Below, in pieces: positions 43,501 to 52,253 of a DNA stretch of 64,000 nucleotides. The position numbers and the translations under genes were made by a program. The DNA is from Brucella anthropi_A (GTDB taxonomy: Bacteria; Pseudomonadota; Alphaproteobacteria; Rhizobiales; Rhizobiaceae): the NCBI RefSeq assembly GCF_046630315.1, contig NZ_LQBD01000007.1, positions 90,890 to 154,889 of the forward strand. The letters run 5' to 3'. The notes under the pieces are model-generated. The model did no database searches. It was not told the origin of the DNA and saw nothing but the letters and a program-made list of their open reading frames with translations. The first letter of the stretch is position 1, and the number at the start of each line of letters is the position of its first letter.

Positions 43501-44006
43501 ATCAGCGGATAGCCGATTTGGCTCGCAAGCTTCTTCACCGCATCCATATCGTCCGGCAGCGGATCGGTGGCAGGCACCACCGGCACGCCGATCTCGATGG
43601 CGAGATTGCGCGCGGCGACCTTGTTGCCGAGGCGGCGCATGGTTTCCGGCTTCGGCCCGATGAAGATGATACCGTTTTCGGCACAGGCTTCGGCGAATTC
43701 CGGGCTTTCCGACAACAGGCCGTAACCCGGATGGATCGCATCGGCGCCCGAAAGCCTGGCGACGCGAATGATCTCGTCGATCGACAGATAGCTTTCGATG
43801 GGACCGAGATCGCGGTCCAGATGTGGGCCACGCCCGACCTGATAGCTCTCATCCGCCTTGAAGCGATGCAGGGAAAGTTTGTCTTCCTCGGCCCATATGG
43901 CCACCGTTTTGAGCCCCAGCTCATTGGCGGCGCGGAATACGCGGATTGCGATTTCAGATCGGTTGGCGACCAGAATTTTCCGGATTGGCTTTTGGGCGAA
44001 AGACAA
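40530..44006 (-). CDS. pyc: Pyruvate carboxylase
   Basis: 1158 residues if the TTG at 44006 (GGGAGA six bases upstream) is used; an upstream TTG at 44033 would add nine. Order: biotin carboxylase with ATP-grasp (KASWGGGGRGMRAIRAEADL, EVNPRIQVEHTVTEEVTGID), carboxyltransferase (TTMRDGHQSLLATRVRTYDI, LFSLECWGGATFDVSMRFL), and a C-terminal biotin domain (SIEAMKMETAIHAERDG, biotinylated Lys). Makes oxaloacetate from pyruvate, the main anaplerotic step in many Rhizobiales. Confidence 0.97.
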   Translation of the reverse strand: MSFAQKPIRKILVANRSEIAIRVFRAANELGLKTVAIWAEEDKLSLHRFKADESYQVGRGPHLDRDLGPIESYLSIDEIIRVARLSGADAIHPGYGLLSESPEFAEACAENGIIFIGPKPETMRRLGNKVAARNLAIEIGVPVVPATDPLPDDMDAVKKLASQIGYPLMLKASWGGGGRGMRAIRAEADLAREVTEAKREAKAAFGKDEVYLEKLVERARHVEVQILGDMHGNAVHLFERDCSIQRRNQKVVERAPAPYLNDEQRRELAAYGLKIAHATDYIGAGTVEFLMDADTGKFYFIEVNPRIQVEHTVTEEVTGIDIVKAQIHLLEGFAIGTPESGVPRQEDIRLHGHALQCRITTEDPEQNFIPDYGRIQAYRSAAGFGIRLDGGTAYSGAFITRYYDPLLVKVTASGATPLEAIHRMDRALREFRIRGVATNLTFVEAIINHPKFQSNDYTTRFIDTTPELFTQMKRQDRATKLLTYIADVTVNGHPETKGRAKPASDAAKPRAPWFGDKPVIDGTRQRLDQLGPKKFAEWVRNEKRVLITDTTMRDGHQSLLATRVRTYDIARIANAYAQALPNLFSLECWGGATFDVSMRFLTEDPWERLALVREGAPNLLLQMLLRGANGVGYKSYPDNVVKHFVREAARGGIDLFRVFDSLNWVENMRVSMDAVLEENKLCEAAICYTGDILNPDRAKYDLKYYVDLAKEVEKAGAHIIAVKDMAGLLKPAAARVLFKALREETDLPIHFHTHDTSGISAATVLAAVDAGVDVVDAAMDALSGNTSQPCLGSIVEALSGSERDPGLDPDSIRRISFYWEAVRNQYAAFESDLKGPASEVYLHEMPGGQFTNLKEQARSLGLETRWHEVAQAYADVNRMFGDIVKVTPSSKVVGDMALMMVAQDLTVADVENPAKDIAFPDSVVSMMRGDLGQPPSGWPQALQKKVLKGEKPFTVRPGSLLPAADLDAERKGFEESIGRKLSDQEFASALMYPKVFTDYAAAQETYGPTSVLPTPVYFYGLKPEEEVFVDLERGKTLVIVNQAMSETDEKGMVTVFFELNGQPRRIKVPNRAKGASGGVRRKVEAGNDKEVGAPMPGVVSTVAVASGQKVSQGDVLLSIEAMKMETAIHAERDGTIAEVLVRPGEQIDAKDLLITYDA

Positions 44007-44103
44007 GGCAGATCTCCCTAACTGCGATGACAAAGGCAGCTTTGATTACATGGCAACAGGCGGAAGTGCAAACAAACTGTGCAACCGGAAGTTAAAAACA
44101 AAA

Positions 44104-44124
44104 TGCCCGGCTAAAAGCCGGGCA
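44104..44124 (-). terminator. Terminator downstream of livK
   Basis: TGCCCGGCT-AAA-AGCCGGGCA, perfect 9-bp stem, about 45 bp past the livK stop; upstream of pyc. Confidence 0.75.
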
Positions 44125-44169
44125 GATTGATGAATTTTATAGCAAAATTTGCCAATATATGAGGCAATT

Positions 44170-45285
44170 TTACTTCTGGAAGTAGTTGTATTTGCCGTCT
44201 TCACCCTTGCGCCACTCGAACATGACATAAGGCGACAGACTCGGATCGCCCTTCGCATTGAAGGAGATTTCGCCGAGCACGGTTTTGAACGGCCCCTTTT
44301 CCTTCATCGCGGCAGCAACTTCCTGCGGGTCGTTGCTGCCGGCCGCATTGGCTGCGTTCACCAACGACTGCACACCCGCATAGGCATAGAACGTATAGGC
44401 TTCCGGCTCAAAACCCTTGTCGCGGAATGCCTTGATGAGTTCGGCATTGGCCTTGTCGTCACGCGGATCGGGACCGAACGTGTTCATCACACCGGCCACG
44501 GCATCACCGGCAATCGAGGCCAGCTCGTTGGAGACAATGCCGTCACCCGAAATGAACTGCGCCTTGAGGCCCTGATCGGCCATCTGGCGGATCAGAAGCC
44601 CGGCTTCCGGGTGCATGCCGCCCCAGTAAACGGCGGTGATGCCCGCAGCCTTCATCTTGGAAATGAGCGCGGAGAAATCCTTGTCGCCCTGGTTCACGCC
44701 TTCATAAAGCGTTTCCTTCATGCCGTTTTCGTTGAGAGACTTCTTGGTTTCGTCGGCAAGGCCCTGACCATAGGGCGTCTTGTCGTGCAGGATGGCAACC
44801 TTGCCGTCCTTGTAATTGTCGGCCATGTACTTGCCGGCAACGATGCCCTGCTGGTCATCGCGGCGGCAGGTGCGGAAGGTGTTCCACAGTTCCCGCTCGG
44901 TGAAGGTCGGGTTCGTCGTGCCCGGCGCGATCATCAACACGCCGTTTTCGGCATAGATATCCGAGGTCGGAATGCTGACGCCGGAATTGAAATGGCCGAT
45001 CACGAACTGGACGCCATCGCCCACGAACTTGTTTGCAACCGAGATGCCCTGCTTGGGATCGGCAGCGTCGTCACCATAGACGATGGTGATCTTTTCGCCG
45101 TTCATGCCGCCCTTGGCATTGGCTTCCGCGACGGCCGCTTCCACGCCGCGCTTGATCTGCTCGCCGAAGGCAGCCTGGCTGCCCGTCAGAGGCGCTCCGA
45201 CACCGACCATGATATCGGCGAAGGATGCTCCACCCATCGCGACCAGCGCGGAAAGGCAGACGCCGCAGAATAAGGATTTCTTCAT
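44170..45285 (-). CDS. livK: Branched-chain amino acid ABC transporter, periplasmic binding protein (second copy)
   Basis: 371 residues. Signal peptide SLFCGVCLSALVAMGGASFA, then the type I periplasmic fold of LivJ/LivK: GVGAPLTGSQAAFGEQIKRG, VYGDDAADPKQGISVANKFV, VIGHFNSGVSIPTSDIYAEN. Very similar in length and layout to the neighbouring livJ copy, so a tandem duplication. A further upstream ATG (45300) is possible. Confidence 0.9.
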   Translation of the reverse strand: MKKSLFCGVCLSALVAMGGASFADIMVGVGAPLTGSQAAFGEQIKRGVEAAVAEANAKGGMNGEKITIVYGDDAADPKQGISVANKFVGDGVQFVIGHFNSGVSIPTSDIYAENGVLMIAPGTTNPTFTERELWNTFRTCRRDDQQGIVAGKYMADNYKDGKVAILHDKTPYGQGLADETKKSLNENGMKETLYEGVNQGDKDFSALISKMKAAGITAVYWGGMHPEAGLLIRQMADQGLKAQFISGDGIVSNELASIAGDAVAGVMNTFGPDPRDDKANAELIKAFRDKGFEPEAYTFYAYAGVQSLVNAANAAGSNDPQEVAAAMKEKGPFKTVLGEISFNAKGDPSLSPYVMFEWRKGEDGKYNYFQK

Positions 45286-45806
45286 TTCAGTTGCTCCCAT
45301 TATGAACAGCGGCTCGCCGCCGGATGCGCCGCGAACCGTGGATTTCGAGACGGCCCGTAAACGCGAACCGCCTGTTGCCTTGCAGGATTTGCGCGCAGAG
45401 GCCGCAACCTCATGCCCGGGCCTGCCAACGTTCAATGGGAAGAATGCGTGAGCGCACAGCCGCCAGCCTTGCGGCGGAAGCCGAAACGCCCGCCCCCGGC
45501 TTTTGCATTTCACGACATGGAAACGCCTTGCGTTTTGCCGGAAATATTCCAGAAGGCACAATCGGGGCCGGGGTGCCCATGCTGAAACCGCTCCTCCCAC
45601 CGGAACGCAACACTAGATTTAGAGAATCGCTCTATATCCAGCCGTCATGATGGATAAAATCACTTTCTATCAGGAAGTAAAGTAATGATTTATTCCATAT
45701 CCTGCGTTTTACGCATGACTTTATGCGGAAAGACAAACCGCAATTGAAAATGCCCGGCTTTTGAAGCCGGGCATTCTGACGTTCTGGGAAATAATACGAC
45801 AGAGAC
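45286..45806. other. Intergenic region between the two liv binding-protein genes
   Basis: About 520 bp. The livJ terminator is at 45749-45775; the remainder is the livK promoter region. An AT-rich block lies near 45600-45720. No gene seen. Confidence 0.55.
45749..45775 (-). terminator. livJ terminator
   Basis: AATGCCCGGCTT-TTG-AAGCCGGGCATT, perfect 12-bp stem, 32 bp after the livJ stop. The core TGCCCGGCT is shared with the livK terminator, consistent with duplication of gene plus terminator. Confidence 0.85.
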
Positions 45807-46922
45807 TTACTGCTGAACGTAAGTATATTTGCCGTCGGCACCCTTTTCCCACTTGTACATGACATAGCCCGGAAGCTTCGGATCGCCCTTTTCATCATAG
45901 GACAGGTCGCCAAGCACGGTCTTGAACGGACCCTTTTCCTTCATGGCCTTGGCGACTTCCTGCGGGTCGTTGCTGCCTGCGGCCTTGGCGGCCTGGGCGA
46001 GCGACTGGACAGCCGCATAGGAATAAAGCGTGTAGGCTTCCGGCTCGAAACCGGCATCGCGGAACTTCTTCACCAGTTCGGCATTGTCCGGGTTGTTGCG
46101 CGGATCGGGACCGAAGGTGTTGAGCGTGCCTTCGACAGCCGGACCGGCAATCGAGGCCAGTTCGTTCGACACGATGCCGTCACCCGAAATGAACTGGGCC
46201 TTCACGCCCTGATCGGCCATCTGGCGGATGATGAGACCGGCTTCGGCGTGCAGGCCGCCCCAGTAAACGACGCTCACGCCAGCCTGCTTGAGCTTGGCGA
46301 TCAGCGCGGAGAAATCCTTTTCACCGACGTTCACGCCTTCATAGATGGTTTCCTTGGTGCCCAGTTCGTTGAGCTTCTTCTTGGTTTCATCGGCAAGGCC
46401 CTGACCATAGGGGGTCTTGTCGTGAATGACGGCAATCTTCGCGTCCTTGAAATTATCGAAGATGTACTGGCCCGCGACAATGCCCTGCTGGTCATCACGG
46501 CCGCAGGTGCGGAACGTGTTCCAAAGGCCCTGTTCGGTATATTGCGGGTTGGTTGCGCCGGGCGAGATTTCGAGAATGCCATTCTCGGCATAGACCTGCG
46601 ATGCAGGAATCGTAACGCCGGAATTGAAGTGGCCGATGACGAATTTGACACCGTCGGCAGCGAACTTGTTGGCAACCGAAATCCCCTGCTTGGGGTCGGA
46701 CACGTCATCGCCTACGGTAATGGCAATCTTCTCGCCATTGATGCCGCCGGCATCGTTGACTTCCTTGATTGCCGCTTCCGCACCTTTCTGGATCTGCGCG
46801 CCGTAAACAGCATTCGGCCCCGTCACAGGAACACCGATACCGACAAGCACGTCAGCCCATGCAGAGCCCCCGAAAGCCATAACTGTTGCAAGAGCAACGC
46901 CTGAGAAAAGCAATTTCTTCAT
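45807..46922 (-). CDS. livJ: Branched-chain amino acid ABC transporter, periplasmic binding protein (first copy)
   Basis: 371 residues. Signal peptide LLFSGVALATVMAFGGSAWA; mature part GIGVPVTGPNAVYGAQIQKG, VGDDVSDPKQGISVANKFAA, IHDKTPYGQGLADETKKKL. Same length as livK and strongly similar throughout. Binds Leu/Ile/Val or related amino acids for LivHMGF. Has its own terminator. Confidence 0.92.
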   Translation of the reverse strand: MKKLLFSGVALATVMAFGGSAWADVLVGIGVPVTGPNAVYGAQIQKGAEAAIKEVNDAGGINGEKIAITVGDDVSDPKQGISVANKFAADGVKFVIGHFNSGVTIPASQVYAENGILEISPGATNPQYTEQGLWNTFRTCGRDDQQGIVAGQYIFDNFKDAKIAVIHDKTPYGQGLADETKKKLNELGTKETIYEGVNVGEKDFSALIAKLKQAGVSVVYWGGLHAEAGLIIRQMADQGVKAQFISGDGIVSNELASIAGPAVEGTLNTFGPDPRNNPDNAELVKKFRDAGFEPEAYTLYSYAAVQSLAQAAKAAGSNDPQEVAKAMKEKGPFKTVLGDLSYDEKGDPKLPGYVMYKWEKGADGKYTYVQQ

Positions 46923-47042
46923 TGTTGTAAATCCCATCATTTTATTGACCCCGAAACGATGTTTAGCATCGCCTTATTTTATTGCTGATTATCCAGCATT
47001 ATCGACGTTGAGTTTTGTTGCTGTCAACGTGATCTTGTAAAA

Positions 47043-47071
47043 AAAGCTTCGCCGCATGACGGCGAAGCTTT
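47043..47071 (-). terminator. Terminator of the livHMGF-DUF6867 transcript
   Basis: AAAGCTTCGCCG-CATGA-CGGCGAAGCTTT, perfect 12-bp stem with a following T run on the minus strand, 5 bp past the DUF6867 stop. Confidence 0.88.
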
Positions 47072-47075
47072 GAAA

Positions 47076-47420
47076 TTATTTGGCCTTCCAGCTGAGTGGG
47101 GAGGCTTTTTCATAAAGCCAGCTATATTGCCGCACCATTTGCTTGGTGCGGGTGTAGCGAAAGCCCACCGTGCCGATAATCATCAGCACAATCGTGTCCA
47201 CCAGATAATAGTGGAGCGAAAGAAGCGTTCCCTCAAACAGCGCATAATGGATGAAGCGCACCGCAGCCCCCAGCGGGATCATATAGATCAGGAACTGCAC
47301 ATAGGTCCGCCAGGTGGATGCGCAGGCGCGGCCCGTCATCCATGCCGCCCAGCCGCCCAAAAGGCAGGTGATGAGGAAAAACAGCCAGAATGACGGTTCT
47401 TCGTAGAGAATACCCTGCAT
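47076..47420 (-). CDS. DUF6867-type small membrane protein of the liv operon
   Basis: 114 residues, three to four membrane helices (FWLFFLITCLLGGWAAWMTG, TYVQFLIYMIPLGAAVRFIH, YLVDTIVLMIIGTVGFRYTR). The family accompanies liv operons in Rhizobiales. Role unknown; it may assist the permease. Separated from livF by about 150 bp carrying a palindromic repeat, and followed by the operon terminator. Confidence 0.75.
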   Translation of the reverse strand: MQGILYEEPSFWLFFLITCLLGGWAAWMTGRACASTWRTYVQFLIYMIPLGAAVRFIHYALFEGTLLSLHYYLVDTIVLMIIGTVGFRYTRTKQMVRQYSWLYEKASPLSWKAK

Positions 47421-47434
47421 GATTTTCTCCTACA

Positions 47435-47524
47435 GCATTTCCAGCAAAAGTGCGCAGCGTCTACGCGGGGAAATCAGTTCACCGGACTGATTTCTACTCC
47501 CGCTTCGATGCGTCCGGAAATGCG
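47435..47524. repeat. Nested palindromic repeat inside the liv operon
   Basis: The outer palindrome GCATTTCC / GGAAATGC shares its first 18 and last 15 nt exactly with the riboswitch repeat at 19068-19112. The 12-nt middle of that copy is replaced here by 57 nt containing a second hairpin, GCGGG-GAAATCAGT / ACTGATTTC-tact-CCCGC (47465-47503). Confidence 0.75.
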
Positions 47525-47572
47525 CGCTACCAAAGAAACAGAGCGGTGTTCGCAATTGCATGTCAGGACCTC

Positions 47573-48318
<746 letters not shown>

Positions 48319-48322
<4 letters not shown>

Positions 48323-49671
48323 TCGCCTCCCTTTCCGGGCTTGGCCGGAGCTTTTGCCGGCGCTTTTGCCGAAGCCTTGGCAGCTCCGCCCTTGGCCTTT
48401 GCGGGAGTGGTCTTGTGGCTCGTGGGAACATCGCCTGTTTCAACACGCTGCGAGAACTCGGTCGCCTGACCGGCAGCCAGTTGTCTTGCCTGGCCGACCC
48501 AGTCTTCGCGGGCAATGCGCCCATCGAATTCCAGATAGGTTTCAGCCTCCACAATGTCCGCTTCGGTCCAGGCGGCGATCTGGTCGAAATGATAGATGCC
48601 GTGTTCGTTGAGCTTCTTTTCGTTGACCGCGCCAATGCCCTTGATGAGGGTGAGGTTGTCGGCCTTGCCGCCGCGCGCCGCCGCCAGACCGCCTGCGAGC
48701 GATGCGCGTCCTGACGGTGCCTCACCCTTTTCTTCGGCGATTTCTTCCTCGATGGCTTCCTCGGCAAGCTGGGCTGCGACCAGATGCGCCGGATCGGCAA
48801 TGCCGGGCTTGTCGGCCTCTTCGATCAGTTCGGCGATCTCCTCGTCATCCACGCCCAGATAAGCGGCAATGACGCGCGGATCGTTCTTGACCTCTTCCGG
48901 CGCGCCGTCGGAAATCTTGGTGCCATATTCCAGCACGATCACATGGTCGGAGATTTCCATGACCACCGACATGTCGTGCTCGATCAGCAGGATCGAAGTG
49001 CCGGTTTCCTTGCGGATATCGAGCAGAAGCTTGTTCAGCTCCGCCGATTCACGCGGATTGAGACCGGCAGCCGGTTCGTCGAGGCAGAGGATTTCCGGCT
49101 CGGTGCACATGGCGCGGGCGATTTCCAGACGGCGCTGATCGCCATAGGGCAGATCGCCCGCCGGATCGTCCGCACGGCTGACCAGGTTGATCTTTTCCAG
49201 CCAGAAGCGCGCCTTCTCAATGGCTTCCCTGGCCGCCGACTTGTAGCCCGGCAGGCCCAGAAGACCGAGGATCGTATAGCCCGAGGAGCGCATCAGCGTG
49301 TTGTGCTGCGCGACCAGCAGGTTTTCCAGAACGGTAAGGCCCGAGAAGAGCCGGATGTTCTGGAAGGTACGCGCCACCTTGGCCTGCTTGGTGATCTGGA
49401 AATCGGGAAGGCGTTCCAGCAGGAACTTCTCGCCCGTCTTCCGGTTCATCGTCAGCATGCCGCCCGTCGGCTTGTAGAAGCCGGTGATGCAGTTGAAAAC
49501 CGTGGTCTTGCCTGCACCGTTGGGGCCGATGATCGCCGTGATATCCCCGCGCTTCACGTTGAAGCTCAGGTCGTTGATGGCGACAAGGCCGCCAAAGCGC
49601 ATCGAAAGGTGTTCGACTTGGAGAATGGTGTCTTTCAAACCATTACCAGACATAATGCTCGTCTCCGCCAT
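48319..49671 (-). CDS. livG: Branched-chain amino acid ABC ATPase LivG with C-terminal NuoE-like helix-hairpin domain
   Basis: 450 residues against about 255 for ordinary LivG. The first 275 residues are a complete LivG ATPase (GPNGAGKTTVFNCITGF, PYGDQRRLEIARAM, CLDEPAAGLNP, LLIEHDMSVVMEISDHVIV). After an acidic linker comes LTLIKGIGAVNEKKLNEHGI and YHFDQIAAWTEADI, which resembles the helix-hairpin (H3H) extension of rhizobial NuoE. The end is Ala/Lys/Pro-rich. The start overlaps the livM stop by one base. Confidence 0.9.
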
Positions 49672-51050
49672 CAGCCGTGCCCTTCCTTGGTAAAGGCACC
49701 TGACACCATCTTCCTGACATTGAGGAATGCGCTCGGTTCACGACTTCCCACGAAACCGCGCGGTTTCCAGACCATGACAACCACCATGGCAAGGCCGAAG
49801 ATCAGCATACGGTAGAGTTCCGGCGTGAAATCCGGTCCGAAGATGATCTTCAGGAAGCTCATCTCGCGCAGGATTTCCGTGCCGCCGATCATGACGATCG
49901 CGGCAATCGCGATGCCGACGAGCGATCCCATGCCGCCCAGAACCACGATGGCCAGAATGACCGCGGATTCAAGGAACACGAAGGATTCAGGGCTGACGAA
50001 GCCCTGGCGCGCCGCGAAGAAGGAGCCGGCAAAACCACCGAACATCGCACCCGTGGCGAAAGCCGTGAGCTTGGTCGTGGTGGTGTTGATGCCGAGCGAA
50101 CGGCAGGCGATTTCGTCCTCGCGCAAGGCTTCCCATGCACGGCCCACCGGCATGCGGCGCAGGCGGATCGTGACCCAGGCCGTCAGCAGGGCCAAAAGAA
50201 GGATGACGTAATAGAGGAAGAACTTGTAATGCGCCGCCGAGAAGGTCAGGCCGAAATAAGCGGCAAAACCATCCTTGCTCGCATTGAAAGGCAGGCCGAA
50301 GAAGGTTGCCTTGGCGATGCCGGAAATACCGAACGTGCCCTTGGTCAGTTCGGTCCAGTTGATGAGAACCAGACGGATGATTTCACCGAAGGCAAGCGTG
50401 ACGATGGCCAGATAGTCACCGCGCAGGCGCAGGACCGGGAAGCCCAGAATGATGCCCCATGTCGCGGCAAGCAGGCCGGCAATGGGCAGAAGCACCCAGA
50501 ACGACAGGCCGAAATAGGATGAGAGCAGCGCGTAGGAGTAAGCGCCCACGGCATAGAAGGCCACATAGCCCAGATCAAGCAGACCAGCGAGGCCCACCAC
50601 GATGTTGAGGCCCCAGGCCAGCATCACATAGATGAGGATCTGGACGCCGAAATTGTCGACCCATTTGAGCGAGCCCTGCCAGCCCAGGAGAGCGACGATC
50701 AGGACCGGGTAGACAAAAAGGAAGGCAACGCCGAGACGCGAGAAATTGCGGCGAACGAAAGACGGGCTTTCGGTCGAGGCGGCAGACTGCCGGCTCTTGG
50801 CGAGCTTGCGCGCCTCCAGCCACGGCTGCAGGAAGGCGATGAAGAGGAAGCGCCCGACCGCCGCGAGCGCGACCATAATGGCGAGCGCGCCCCAGCGCTG
50901 TTGCAGCACCAGCTCGTTGTTGATGTTCTGATCGGTCTTGAAACCGATGATGAGGCAGAAGAGGCCCAGGGCCAGAAGACCGGCGAGAACCCCTTCACGA
51001 ATGGCCCGGCCAAAAAGGGAATCCGGGCGTGAACTCGACTGTGCAGCCAT
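49671..51050 (-). CDS. livM: Branched-chain amino acid ABC permease
   Basis: 459 residues. A roughly 120-residue N-terminal extension with two membrane segments and a basic linker precedes the LivM core, GLNIVVGLAGLLDLGYVAFY (near 165) to the EAA-like AWEALREDEIACRSLGINTT. Forms the channel with LivH. Directly coupled to livG (1-bp overlap), 2 bp after livH. Confidence 0.93.
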   Translation of the reverse strand: MAAQSSSRPDSLFGRAIREGVLAGLLALGLFCLIIGFKTDQNINNELVLQQRWGALAIMVALAAVGRFLFIAFLQPWLEARKLAKSRQSAASTESPSFVRRNFSRLGVAFLFVYPVLIVALLGWQGSLKWVDNFGVQILIYVMLAWGLNIVVGLAGLLDLGYVAFYAVGAYSYALLSSYFGLSFWVLLPIAGLLAATWGIILGFPVLRLRGDYLAIVTLAFGEIIRLVLINWTELTKGTFGISGIAKATFFGLPFNASKDGFAAYFGLTFSAAHYKFFLYYVILLLALLTAWVTIRLRRMPVGRAWEALREDEIACRSLGINTTTTKLTAFATGAMFGGFAGSFFAARQGFVSPESFVFLESAVILAIVVLGGMGSLVGIAIAAIVMIGGTEILREMSFLKIIFGPDFTPELYRMLIFGLAMVVVMVWKPRGFVGSREPSAFLNVRKMVSGAFTKEGHG

Positions 51051-51052
51051 GA

Positions 51053-51961
51053 TTATACCTTTTCGACTTCAGGACGGCCAAGAATGCCGGACGGCATGAA
51101 GATCAGCACGATGGCGAGGATCGAAAACGCGGCGACATCCTTGTAGTCGATCGAGAAATAGGCCGACCACAATGCCTCGATGAGACCGATGAGCAAGCCG
51201 CCCACCACCGCGCCGGGAAGCGACCCGATACCGCCCAGAACCGCTGCCGTGAACGCCTTGACGCCGGGGATGAAGCCGTCGGCAAAGGAAATCACGCCAT
51301 AGAAGGACAGATAGAGCGTACCGGCAACGGCCGCGAGCATGGCGCCCATCACGAAGGTGAGCGAGATGACGCGATCGACATTGATGCCGAGAAGGGCTGC
51401 CATCTTGCGGTCCTGCTCACAGGCGCGCTGCGCACGCCCCAGCGAGGTGCGGTTGACGACATACCAGAAGATCGTCAGCAGCACGGCGGTCACCACGATG
51501 ACCACGATCTGCTTCAGAGAAATCGTCACATTGGTTCCAAGGATATTGTAGGAACCGTTCAGAAGCTGCGGAACCGGCTTGTTGCGCGGGCCCTGCGTCA
51601 CCTGGACGAAATTGGACAGGGCAATCGACATGCCGATGGCCGTGATCAGCGGCGCAAGGCGGAACGAACCACGCAGCGGCCGGTAGGCCACGCGCTCGAT
51701 CGTCCAGCTCCACAACCCTGTCAGCAACATGGCGACGATCATCATCAGAAGAAGCATCAGCGCGATCGGCAATGCTCCAATGAAGGTCGTGATGATGAGA
51801 AAAACAATCAGCGCCATGAAGGCGCCGAGCATGAAGACATCGCCATGAGCAAAGTTGATCATGCCGATAATACCATAGACCATCGTATAGCCGATGGCGA
51901 TCAGGCCATAGATCGAGCCGAGCGCGAGCCCGTTGATCACCTGCTGGAAAAAATATTCCAT
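51053..51961 (-). CDS. livH: Branched-chain amino acid ABC permease
   Basis: 302 residues from the ATG at 51961 (MEYFFQQVINGLALGSIYGL); another in-frame ATG lies at 51976. About eight membrane helices. YTMVYGIIGMINFAHGDVFM is the LivH signature and RACEQDRKMAALLGINVDRV the ATPase-docking loop. First gene of livHMGF. Confidence 0.94.
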   Translation of the reverse strand: MEYFFQQVINGLALGSIYGLIAIGYTMVYGIIGMINFAHGDVFMLGAFMALIVFLIITTFIGALPIALMLLLMMIVAMLLTGLWSWTIERVAYRPLRGSFRLAPLITAIGMSIALSNFVQVTQGPRNKPVPQLLNGSYNILGTNVTISLKQIVVIVVTAVLLTIFWYVVNRTSLGRAQRACEQDRKMAALLGINVDRVISLTFVMGAMLAAVAGTLYLSFYGVISFADGFIPGVKAFTAAVLGGIGSLPGAVVGGLLIGLIEALWSAYFSIDYKDVAAFSILAIVLIFMPSGILGRPEVEKV

Positions 51962-52059
51962 TGAGAAGCCACCCATTTTACCGTCCGGGATTTTTTTGAC
52001 GCATCTTTATTTCGTGCGCCTTCATTTTATTCCCGGCTATTTACACCTAACGGCTGTAT

Positions 52060-52114
52060 GGAGGAATGCAACCCCCTTTTGTCTTCAACAAAAGACTAAG
52101 GGCATCATTCCTCC
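52060..52114. promoter_or_regulatory. Extended hairpin in the livH upstream region
   Basis: Outer arms GGAGGAATG (52060-52068) and CATTCCTCC (52106-52114); inner pairs CCCTT/AAGGG and GTCTT/AAGAC around a CAACAA loop. It lies 99 bp upstream of livH and 140 bp past the stop of hydroxyproline epimerase. Could be a terminator of the hyp operon or a leader structure of liv. The whole gap 51962-52253 shows no gene. Confidence 0.55.
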
Positions 52115-52253
52115 CCAAACTAGTTACGTTCCCTAATAAACGTCCTGCATATGTTTTTTTCTCCTGCCCGGGACGCCTTATTCCACACTTTCCACACAGC
52201 CTGAAAGCCAAAAAATTGGGGGGCCGGCATGAAAATTGCCCGCCGTACCCACT

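Noticed and set aside
40392..44021. Long open frames (647 and 560 codons) on the plus strand antisense to pyc
   Set aside because: They mirror the strong third-position GC bias of pyc, contain no recognisable domain, and pyc itself is unmistakable.
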